Assembly (NCBI GenBank): GCA_020627535.1
Contig: JAHDGU010000002.1
Span: 62,001-126,000 of the forward strand
DNA from: Saprospiraceae bacterium
Lineage (GTDB): Bacteria; Bacteroidota; Bacteroidia; Chitinophagales; Saprospiraceae
Direction of reading: 5' to 3'
DNA length: 64,000 bases
Numbering within the stretch: position 1 is the stretch's first letter; each line of letters opens with the position of its first letter. The notes under the pieces were generated by a model. That model ran no database searches, was not told the DNA's origin, and saw nothing but the letters and a program-made list of their open reading frames with translations. Positions 17,338 to 25,298 of the stretch are shown one piece after another. The position numbers and the translations under genes were made by a program.

Positions 17338-18723
17338 TCATTCCACGAGCCACCCAATGAGCTTCTTCTTCATATCACTGTACTTCGGGTACTTGACTGA
17401 TGACTCAAACCAAAATGGCTTGTGCAGGATACTCTTCTGATGCGTAAAGCAATCAAAGCCTGTCTTGCCGTGATACGCTCCCATTCCGCTCATGCCGATT
17501 CCACCAAAGGGAAGATTGCTATTGCTGAGATGCATGGCACTATCATTGACGGCACCGCCGCCGAATGGTATCTCACCAAGTACCTTCTCGATCCTTTGCT
17601 TACTCTTGCCGTAAACGTATAGTGACAATGGACTTGGCAAAGACTTAATCTCTTGGATGGCTTGATCCAAATCGTCCATGGGCATCAATGGCAATATGGG
17701 ACCAAAGACCTCTTCTTGCATGATCGCATCATCAAAGCTGACATCCCTCATCAGAGTGGGTGCGATAAATCGACTGGCACGGTCATGATGGCCACCATGG
17801 CAGATCTTAGCTGGATCCATCAGAGAGGTCAATCGGTCAAAGTTTCGTTCGTTGATGATCTGCAGATAGTGTTCACTATCACCAAGCTCTGTATTGGGAT
17901 AGTTAGTGAGCTCTAGTTTCAGTGCATCGATGAGCTTCTCATATATCGGCCTTTCGGCCAAAATGTAATCTGGTGCGACGCAGGTCTGACCGGCGTTGAG
18001 ACACTTAGACCATACTAGGCGCTTGGCCGTCATCTTGATATTGGCATCTGCGAGCACTATGCAAGGGCTCTTCCCTCCGAGTTCAAGGGTCACAGGGCTG
18101 AAGCTCTCTGCTGCTGCTTTGTAAATAATCTTGCCGACAGAAGTACTCCCTGTGAAAAATATCTTGTCATATCGATGCTTGAGTAATTCTGTGGTCTCTG
18201 GGATTCCACCTTCTACGACTTGGATATATTCAGCGGGAAAATTCTCATTGATCAAAGATGCCATTACTGTTGAGGAGGCAGAAGCAATCTCACTAGGCTT
18301 GAGGATACATGTATTGCCCGCGGCCATCGCCGACACCATCGGCACTATCGAGAGTTGCAATGGATAATTCCATGCACCGATGACAAGGGTACACCCCAGC
18401 GGCTCTTGGATGATATAACTTCTGGCCGGAAAGTTTGCGAGTCCGGTATGCACGAGCTTCTTGGTAGACCAGCGCTTGACTGAGTTTATCGCAAGATTGA
18501 TCTCATGATAGATCAATGCGAGCTCTGTGGCATAGGTCTCAAATTCTGACTTGGACATATCATCCTTCATCGCTTGATAAAGCAGAGCTTCATTTGACCT
18601 AAGGACAGCCTTCAGCTTTTTCAGCTGCTCGATGCGAAAACTAATGTCCTTAGTCTCATTGCTAGCGTACAAACTCCGCTGAGACAGGACTAATTTTTTG
18701 ATATCAATCTGTGACATACTCAA
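17338..18723 (-). CDS. NAD(P)-dependent aldehyde dehydrogenase, class 3 type
   Basis: 461 residues, complete. ALDH motifs: GAWNYPLQLSIVPMVSAMAAGN and LKPSE (coenzyme pocket), FFTGSTSVGK (Rossmann Gly-rich turn), TLELGGKSP with the general-base Glu, NAGQTCVAPDY with the catalytic Cys, EEVFGPILP, and the terminal PFGGIGMSGMGAYHGKTGF. The short N-terminus and a C-terminal hydrophobic/aromatic tail resemble class 3 fatty-aldehyde or coniferyl-aldehyde dehydrogenases, so a long-chain or aromatic aldehyde is the likely substrate. It stands alone, 64 bases downstream of the sugar porter, without a clear pathway partner. Confidence 0.92.
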   Translation of the reverse strand: MSMSQIDIKKLVLSQRSLYASNETKDISFRIEQLKKLKAVLRSNEALLYQAMKDDMSKSEFETYATELALIYHEINLAINSVKRWSTKKLVHTGLANFPARSYIIQEPLGCTLVIGAWNYPLQLSIVPMVSAMAAGNTCILKPSEIASASSTVMASLINENFPAEYIQVVEGGIPETTELLKHRYDKIFFTGSTSVGKIIYKAAAESFSPVTLELGGKSPCIVLADANIKMTAKRLVWSKCLNAGQTCVAPDYILAERPIYEKLIDALKLELTNYPNTELGDSEHYLQIINERNFDRLTSLMDPAKICHGGHHDRASRFIAPTLMRDVSFDDAIMQEEVFGPILPLMPMDDLDQAIQEIKSLPSPLSLYVYGKSKQRIEKVLGEIPFGGGAVNDSAMHLSNSNLPFGGIGMSGMGAYHGKTGFDCFTHQKSILHKPFWFESSVKYPKYSDMKKKLIGWLVE

Positions 18724-18787
18724 TTATAGCAATACATAAATAATCATTCCACGACCAAATTACTCAGTCATTGGAGGATACAACCAG

Positions 18788-20116
18788 TCACTCGACGAGT
18801 CTTTTCTGTAAATCTTCGAGGCTTACACCCTTAGTCTCTGGCATCATAAAATGTGTGAACAACAGCTGTAAGAACATCATGCCAGAAAAGAATGCGAAGA
18901 CCGGCCAGGGATTGTCAAAAAATTCTATGACTGGAGTGCCGACCATGGTGATAATTGCAGCAAACACCCAGTGCACACCGCAACCCCAAGCTTGACCAAA
19001 GGCACGAACTTTGTTGGGAAAGATCTCCGAAATGAATACCCAGATGACTGCGCCCTGACCGATCGCATGACTAGCGATAAACATCAGTAGGAAAAACAGC
19101 AAAAAATTGCTACTCGCACCTGTGTAAAATGCGAATGCTACCATGGCCAATGAGGTGATATAGCCTATACTCCCAAGATACATGAGCTGTTTCCTGCCGA
19201 GACGATCTATGAGATACATACCGATGATGGTAAAGACCAGATTGATACCACCTATCCAGATAGAATTGGCCAATGACTCAGTACTTCCCAGACCCGCTGA
19301 CTCTAGGATACTAGGGGCATAATAGAGTATGAAGTTGATCCCAGAAAGTTGATTGAAAAAGGCAATCAAAAATGCTAGCACTACCGGCTTGCGATAGGTG
19401 CTGCTGAAGATATTTTCCTTGATCGTGCTGCTAAGGGAATCTCTGATCTCACGCAAGGAGCGCTCAATACCATCTGCTGACAGTCCCATTTGTCTAAGGA
19501 CTGATCTTGCTCCGTCTTCATCATTTCTTTTTAGCAAAAGCCATCTAGGACTCATCGGCACACTCATCACTAGCACGGTATAAATCAATGCAGGCAAAGC
19601 CTCTACACCCAGCATCCATCGCCAAGCATGATTTTCAAAACTGATGCCTATGAGGTAATTGGAAAAGAAGGCGATAAAGATGCCTAAGACAATATTGAAT
19701 TGATACAATGCTACCAGGCGACCTCGATTATCCGCCGTAGTGATTTCTGAGATATAGGTAGGAGCAGTGACTGAGCTCGCACCGACACCAACACCTCCAA
19801 TAAACCGAAATAATGAAAACAAAATAGCATTTGGCGCAAGCGCAGATCCGATGGCAGAAACCGTGTAGAGCACTCCGATCCAAATGAGCGTTTTCTTTCT
19901 GCCAAGTCTCTGCGTAGGATATCCACCGCCCAATGCACCGAGGACTGTGCCCCAAAGTGCCGCTGACATGATGAATATGCCATGCGCCCAATCACTCATG
20001 GGCCAAATATCCTTGATGGGCTCGTTGGCACCCGAGATCACCACGGTGTCAAAGCCAAAGAGGAAGCCTGCCACGGCGACAGTGATGGACCAGTGGAGCG
20101 TACGGTTTGATTTCAT
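18788..20116 (-). CDS. MFS sugar:proton symporter, sugar porter family
   Basis: 442 residues, twelve predicted membrane helices. Sugar-porter signatures: GFLFGFDTVVISGA in helix 1, RLGRKKTL and DRLGRKQLM in the two cytoplasmic loops, GINFILYYAPSIL in helix 7, and the C-terminal PETKGVSLEDLQ. The PESPRWL motif is present as PMSPRWLL. The family (XylE, GalP, GLUT) imports hexoses or pentoses. A role with the xylan locus 30 kb away is possible but not shown. Neighbours are an aldehyde dehydrogenase and an FG-GAP protein, so it is probably a separate unit. Confidence 0.92.
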   Translation of the reverse strand: MKSNRTLHWSITVAVAGFLFGFDTVVISGANEPIKDIWPMSDWAHGIFIMSAALWGTVLGALGGGYPTQRLGRKKTLIWIGVLYTVSAIGSALAPNAILFSLFRFIGGVGVGASSVTAPTYISEITTADNRGRLVALYQFNIVLGIFIAFFSNYLIGISFENHAWRWMLGVEALPALIYTVLVMSVPMSPRWLLLKRNDEDGARSVLRQMGLSADGIERSLREIRDSLSSTIKENIFSSTYRKPVVLAFLIAFFNQLSGINFILYYAPSILESAGLGSTESLANSIWIGGINLVFTIIGMYLIDRLGRKQLMYLGSIGYITSLAMVAFAFYTGASSNFLLFFLLMFIASHAIGQGAVIWVFISEIFPNKVRAFGQAWGCGVHWVFAAIITMVGTPVIEFFDNPWPVFAFFSGMMFLQLLFTHFMMPETKGVSLEDLQKRLVE

Positions 20117-20201
20117 GGGCGCAAGATAGGGAATCTTGGACCGAGCACAAATATTGACCTCAGATAACAGCTAGGTGGCATTGATGCACATGCCATATTC
20201 A

Positions 20202-22730
20202 TCAGAAGAGCATCACTATTTCTGCCTGCCACCCTTGAGAAGAGTGCAACTGCACGACGTAGCTGCCAGGAGCTAGGTGAAGTGCATTGAGATTTACTGA
20301 TTGCTCTTCATCCTCGGCAAGATCCATTTTGGCGACAAGCCGCCCCTCTATATCATATAGCTCGAGTCGAAGATCGGCGGCTATCAAAGATGCTGGTATA
20401 TCCACATGCAGCAATTCATCAAGAACCGGATTGACTTTTATAAAAGAAGTCCTCAACTCAGAATGATCAAATCTCCTCACTGAAGTAGACGTAGCACCCT
20501 GATTGATGTAGATGACATTCTGCTCATTAATTAATCCACTCTGATCCCTGGAGCGACCGACGACCAGGAGTTCTGGAAGATCATCGCCATTGAGATCCGA
20601 AAACTCTCCATCCATGATACTCACTCGATCAAATGGTGAGTCACCTAGAGCTGTGAACTGGGCCGTCTCTTTCTGTAGCCACATACGACTCATTTCATCT
20701 ACTCCATCTCCCACCCCAGAAAGAAGTACGTCCAGTCTTCCGTCGAGATCTACATCCTCAGCTTCTATAAATCTGACATGAAAGCTGTCCAGAAGTATGG
20801 AGTTCTCATCATGAAATTTGCCATCTCTATTCCAATAAATCTTGCAGACATCTTTGCCATCCTGGATACCACAGAGGACTAGATCCGGAGACTGATCATC
20901 ATCAATATCTGCAACTACTTGTGCAGAGATGTCCTCCAGATCAAATGAGCAGCTAGAACAAGGCTCAAACTGGAAGTCGCCCAAATTGCGATATAACATC
21001 GGAGTTTCAAGACCCAAAAACAAGTCAAGAAGACCGTCGCCTTCTATATCGATATGAGACACTATGCCGTCAAATATTCTGTTCGGTAAGGCTGTGGGAG
21101 TATAGAGATAATCTCCATTGCCCAGATTCTCGTACAAGCGTAAACCCGAGTCATACTGCAATATATCAGACAAACCATCTGAATTAAAATCTCCTACGAT
21201 GACAGTGGCGAATCGTTCAGGAGAGATGTCAAGAGATACACGCGAGAAATGCCCTTCGCCATTGTTGCTGTAGTACCCAAAATCCCCTGAGGATGGATAC
21301 CCTAGTCGACCCAAAACCAAATCTTGATCTCCATCCTGATCGACATCTGCAAATGATAGATCACTCGAAATCACAGAAATCCTCTGCACATGACGAAACA
21401 CACCACGACCATCTCCCTTGTAGATCAGCACTCTTGACTCTCCCCAGTCCAAGGCTAAACGAATGGCCATATCCTCATGACCATCGCCGTCTATATCCGC
21501 CATATCGAGATGTGTGACCGGAGTCTTGGGAAGCGGATCTCCGACAGGATCAATAAAATTGTCTCGCTCATTTTGAATATACAGACTCGTACGACCCTCT
21601 GAGTTTTCATCCATTCCTACGGTCAAAATATCTGATAAGCCATTGTCGTCAAGGTCAGTGATAACAATCTGTGCTTCATAAACCCCTTGCCTCAGCATAT
21701 CATCAACTTGCTCAAAGACCAATGTACTATCTGCGAGAGCTGTCTCATTGTACAAGATGTCACAACGCATCCGCCAAATACCGGGCTGATACCCGCAGAT
21801 GACAAGATCAGTTCGATCGTCTTGATCCAGATCTTCTGCTGCAAATGAAGCCTCTAGCCAACCCACACCTATGACTTGTGGCCCTACAAAAACTCCCATC
21901 CTATTGAGCATAGCGATACATTCAATCGAATTCGATGAGGGCCCGACGACCACTAAATTAAGGTAACCATCATTATTCAAATCGGTCAATCCGATGTCTC
22001 CACTTGCACTAAATGGTAAAAGTTCTTCATCCGGAATAAATACTCCCGTGCCATCATTGCGATAGACTTGTGTGACTTGGATGCTATCAAGCTTACCAGA
22101 ATAAATCAAATCTTGGTCACCGTCACCATCAATATCTCCAAACAACATCTGAGGAAGGAAGAGATGATGGAAAGACTGAGGATCCATGGCCCTAAAATCG
22201 CCATCATTTGAATATTCATACAAGACCAATTCCAAATCTAGAAGCGGTCCCTCGATCATGGCCAAATCCAGATCGCCATCCATATCCAGATCTACCAGCA
22301 AGGATTCATAAATCTCATTCTGTGTGAGCTCACTATTGCTAAGGCGAAAATCGAAACCACCTTGATTTATATACAACCCATGGAAATGCTTACCCACATT
22401 GTATTGGCTACCAGAAATAAAAAAATCTTGTCGTCCATCCATATTGACATCAGCTATCGAGATATCAGCAAGGATCAGTCCAGGAAGATTGTCTAGAGTA
22501 AGACTGTCGTAGGTGCCATCACCTAGATTCCTCCAAAGGACAGTATGAAACTTGGAGTCATCAGATCCTGTCATGATGAGATCTTCATATCCATCATTAT
22601 CCAAATCACCGTGGGCAATAGACGGGTGGTCAAAATCTGGAAAGTCTGGTTGGAGATTTTGGAGTACAAAATTCTGGGCACGACAGATGCCTGCTGATGC
22701 CAAAGCAAGTAGGAGAGTCAATCGAACCAT
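20202..22730 (-). CDS. Secreted FG-GAP/VCBS repeat protein with T9SS sorting domain
   Basis: 842 residues with a signal peptide (about 1-18, ICRAQ). It is built of about a dozen FG-GAP-like repeats, each with a calcium-loop of the form DLDNDGYEDL, DVNMDGRQDF, DIDGDGDQDL, DFNSDGLSDIL or DIDGDGHEDM, giving a beta-propeller-type surface protein. The last 80 residues (DLRLELYDIEGRLVAKMDLA, then APGSYVVQLHSSQGW) look like a type A T9SS sorting domain, so it should be exported across the outer membrane and anchored or released. No catalytic motif. Such proteins are usually adhesins or binders. It stands alone between the transporter and the desaturase fusion. Confidence 0.85.
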   Translation of the reverse strand: MVRLTLLLALASAGICRAQNFVLQNLQPDFPDFDHPSIAHGDLDNDGYEDLIMTGSDDSKFHTVLWRNLGDGTYDSLTLDNLPGLILADISIADVNMDGRQDFFISGSQYNVGKHFHGLYINQGGFDFRLSNSELTQNEIYESLLVDLDMDGDLDLAMIEGPLLDLELVLYEYSNDGDFRAMDPQSFHHLFLPQMLFGDIDGDGDQDLIYSGKLDSIQVTQVYRNDGTGVFIPDEELLPFSASGDIGLTDLNNDGYLNLVVVGPSSNSIECIAMLNRMGVFVGPQVIGVGWLEASFAAEDLDQDDRTDLVICGYQPGIWRMRCDILYNETALADSTLVFEQVDDMLRQGVYEAQIVITDLDDNGLSDILTVGMDENSEGRTSLYIQNERDNFIDPVGDPLPKTPVTHLDMADIDGDGHEDMAIRLALDWGESRVLIYKGDGRGVFRHVQRISVISSDLSFADVDQDGDQDLVLGRLGYPSSGDFGYYSNNGEGHFSRVSLDISPERFATVIVGDFNSDGLSDILQYDSGLRLYENLGNGDYLYTPTALPNRIFDGIVSHIDIEGDGLLDLFLGLETPMLYRNLGDFQFEPCSSCSFDLEDISAQVVADIDDDQSPDLVLCGIQDGKDVCKIYWNRDGKFHDENSILLDSFHVRFIEAEDVDLDGRLDVLLSGVGDGVDEMSRMWLQKETAQFTALGDSPFDRVSIMDGEFSDLNGDDLPELLVVGRSRDQSGLINEQNVIYINQGATSTSVRRFDHSELRTSFIKVNPVLDELLHVDIPASLIAADLRLELYDIEGRLVAKMDLAEDEEQSVNLNALHLAPGSYVVQLHSSQGWQAEIVMLF

Positions 22731-22794
22731 CTAGTCTTGTAAACGGATGAGTTAAGCAGAAGCTGCGTCTTCGCTCTGAATAAACCCGGTGACT

Positions 22795-24684
22795 TCAGAT
22801 GTCAAGAATGATTCGCTCCTTCTTCGCTCTGGATACACATAGACAGATCTTGCGGCCATGGGTCTTATCTTCCTCTGTCAGCACACCATCTCGATGATCC
22901 ACTTCTCCATCCACCACATTGCAGACACAGGTACCGCAGGTGCCTTGTAGACATGAGTAGTCCACTTGAACACCATTCATCAATAAGGCATCGATGATGG
23001 TCTGATCAGCTCCAACCTGTATAGATTTACCACTTTTCTGGAGCTTCAGCTCAAAAGCCTTTGCAGTCCGTGAATCAATAGCAGCCGCTGAAAAATTTTC
23101 GATCATGATGTGATCAGATGGCCAGCCTTGACCTATCGCAGTGGACTTGACCCATTCCATAAATCCTCTTGGCCCGCAGATATAGATGAGTGTATCGTCA
23201 GAGGGTTTCGATAGGATTCTCATCACGTCGAGAGAGGATCGACCATCTCTGTCAAGATGTATATCAACATTGGGCGCAAAACTCCAGTTTTTCAACTCAT
23301 ATTGAAACGGGATTTGATCTTCACTTTTTGCACAGATATGAAATTCAAATTTCTTCTCGAGCAATGATAGTCTGTGAGCCATCGAAATCAGCGGAGTAAT
23401 GCCAATACCACCAGAAATGAGGATGTATTTTTCGACATTTTCATATAGCACAAAGTGATTGACTGGAGCTGATATATTCAGTATGTCACCTTCCTTGAGG
23501 TCATCATGAATCTCTACAGACCCTCCTTTTCCGGCTCGATCACATTTGACAGCGATCTGATATCGATCTCGCTCATGTGGAGCATTGACTAGTGAGTAGG
23601 ACCTCTTTTTGCCACTAGGCAAATCTAAAGTAACATGTGCTCCTGCGGTAAAACCCGGAAGCACCTCTCCTGAGGGAGATACAAAACTGAAGCTCTTGAC
23701 ACCTTCGGCGACATCCTCGACACTTGCAATTTGGACTCGGATGGTTTTCCTGCAGTCTTTGGTGGATTCTTGCAATCTCTCCCTAAATCCAAACTGCGGT
23801 GAAGAATAAATCTTGCGCTCGGGGATTCCCTGCTTGTACAAGACTCCATTGGCCAAAGCCCAAACGCTCTTATAATTGTACCAAGGCACATGGGGTAAAA
23901 AATGGTGCATGGAATGATCTGCCTGTCCCCAAAGAGAGTCCAAGGCAAGTTTATTACCAATCAGCGTATATGTAGCTTGGAAAGGATGCTCATGCACATG
24001 TACTCCTTCTGGATGAGGCAAGTGCGCAAAAGTGAAATTGGTATAAGCGATGGCCAGTCTATTGGGTATCACGAAGCAGATTAAAAATTCGTACCAATAG
24101 CTACTCGATAACATCAAGACATAGAGGGCTAGATTTCCCAAGAGAGAAAACAAAATGATGCCTTTGGTCCTATCTGGTGTCCTCTTCCAAACCTTGGTGA
24201 AGAGCCATCGAAAAATGAAGTACTCATAAAAAAATAAAACAAGGTATCCCAAAGGAAAATATTTCGTAGGAATAGACACCATCGGCTCATCTGGATCAAG
24301 ATCTTCGTCTCCTACATATCGATGATGCGATAAATGGAAATATCGGTACATGGATGTAGTCACAAAGGGGAAAAGCAAGTTTCCATTGATCGTTCCGAGC
24401 AAATCATTGATAAATCCATTGCTCGATACTGACTTATGCGTAGCGTCATGAAGCGGCGTGAAAGCAGTATAAAAACCAAAGATCATCACGGGATATATCA
24501 GCCATACAGACACACCCCTTAAGATCAAAAAAGCACCACCTAGACATAAGGTATAGGCCAATACAGTCAAGCCGATTTGATGCCATGACCATACGGGTAC
24601 CTGAGAGATCGCCTTGTAATCAGGGTCTTTGACCACCTGACTGATGACTTCGCGAAACTTTAGATGATCTGTGATGATACTCAT
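22795..24684 (-). CDS. Fatty acid desaturase fused to ferredoxin reductase and 2Fe-2S ferredoxin
   Basis: 629 residues in three parts. Residues 1-290: membrane di-iron desaturase with three His boxes, HDATH (about 78-82), HLSHH (about 118-122) and HSMHH (about 256-260), and hydrophobic helices between them. Residues about 300-530: FAD/NAD(P) reductase with RSYSLVNAP (flavin binding) and LISGGIGITPLISM (nucleotide binding). Residues about 545-629: plant-type [2Fe-2S] ferredoxin with CLQGTCGTC and a later CLC Cys. Electron flow from NAD(P)H to FAD, 2Fe-2S and the di-iron site is thus contained in one polypeptide. Substrate (acyl lipid, carotenoid or other) is not shown. A DoxX-family gene lies 26 bases upstream in the same direction. 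Confidence 0.9.
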   Translation of the reverse strand: MSIITDHLKFREVISQVVKDPDYKAISQVPVWSWHQIGLTVLAYTLCLGGAFLILRGVSVWLIYPVMIFGFYTAFTPLHDATHKSVSSNGFINDLLGTINGNLLFPFVTTSMYRYFHLSHHRYVGDEDLDPDEPMVSIPTKYFPLGYLVLFFYEYFIFRWLFTKVWKRTPDRTKGIILFSLLGNLALYVLMLSSSYWYEFLICFVIPNRLAIAYTNFTFAHLPHPEGVHVHEHPFQATYTLIGNKLALDSLWGQADHSMHHFLPHVPWYNYKSVWALANGVLYKQGIPERKIYSSPQFGFRERLQESTKDCRKTIRVQIASVEDVAEGVKSFSFVSPSGEVLPGFTAGAHVTLDLPSGKKRSYSLVNAPHERDRYQIAVKCDRAGKGGSVEIHDDLKEGDILNISAPVNHFVLYENVEKYILISGGIGITPLISMAHRLSLLEKKFEFHICAKSEDQIPFQYELKNWSFAPNVDIHLDRDGRSSLDVMRILSKPSDDTLIYICGPRGFMEWVKSTAIGQGWPSDHIMIENFSAAAIDSRTAKAFELKLQKSGKSIQVGADQTIIDALLMNGVQVDYSCLQGTCGTCVCNVVDGEVDHRDGVLTEEDKTHGRKICLCVSRAKKERIILDI

Positions 24685-24710
24685 AGCTTGATCAATTCAC
24701 AGCTGTGGCT

Positions 24711-25100
24711 TTAAGCAAACTTCTGTCCGATGATCGGTATGTCTCTCCGATAAATCCAAAGCACCATGGCACTTAGCAGAAACGTGACAACAGCCGTGTA
24801 AAAGAGAAGTCCTCCGTCTCCCTTGACATCAATGCCCAGATTGGTCAGGTGCATCATGATAGCGCCTCCAAGTACGCCCATCGTGATTCCAGCGCCTAAC
24901 CAAGCGGTACTATTGAAAAGGAGAAGAATGCCAGCAATCAACTCAACGATACCGATACCAATGCGCCCATATGGCTCCAAGCCTAGCGTTTCAAATATGT
25001 ACACGCTCTCAGGATGTGCGGTAAATTTGAACCGCAAAGTTTGTAGCAGTATCACGGCAATGATAATCCGTAGGGCTAGTTTGACGTACTTGTTTGACAT
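24711..25100 (-). CDS. DoxX family small membrane protein
   Basis: 129 residues with four membrane helices, matching DoxX: start MSNKYVKLALRIIIAVILLQ, then the KFTAHPESVYIFETLGLEPYG loop, IGIVELIAGILLLF, AGITMGVLGGAIMMHLTNLG, and a last helix before IYRRDIP. The start at 25100 is chosen because it gives the standard DoxX N-terminus; an upstream in-frame start would add 30 unlike residues. Family members associate with quinone-linked redox or stress functions. It is probably co-transcribed with the desaturase fusion 26 bases downstream, which suggests a shared redox context (inference). Confidence 0.85.
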   Translation of the reverse strand: MSNKYVKLALRIIIAVILLQTLRFKFTAHPESVYIFETLGLEPYGRIGIGIVELIAGILLLFNSTAWLGAGITMGVLGGAIMMHLTNLGIDVKGDGGLLFYTAVVTFLLSAMVLWIYRRDIPIIGQKFA

Positions 25101-25234
25101 AGATCCATGAATTTGATCGTCGAATGTACATGAATCAGGTGGATTCCAAAAATCTACTATGGAGCTAGTCTTATACGACAATGATGCCAAAAAATTTGTC
25201 TTGTATCATGCGGTCCGATCATCAATTATGACCG

Positions 25235-25257
25235 TTATTGCAATCATATTGCAATAA
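25235..25257. promoter_or_regulatory. Perfect dyad upstream of the TonB receptor, Zur/Fur-like operator candidate
   Basis: A 23-base inverted repeat with arms TTATTGCAAT and ATTGCAATAA around a 3-base centre lies 41 bases before the receptor ATG. Its 17-base core TTGCAATCATATTGCAA shares the outer TTGCAA half-sites and the spacing with two sites upstream of the neighbouring secreted-protein gene (27770-27786 and 27799-27815). A shared dimeric repressor is likely; zinc as the signal is inferred from the ZnuD-like receptor. Confidence 0.6.
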
Positions 25258-25298
25258 GAATCAGACTTTTGGGCTTCAGCTAAGGATCGTTTCAAAAA

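Noticed and set aside
25101-25298. Riboswitch upstream of the TonB receptor
   Set aside because: No cobalamin-box or other conserved aptamer element is visible; the short gap is accounted for by the dyad and divergent promoters.
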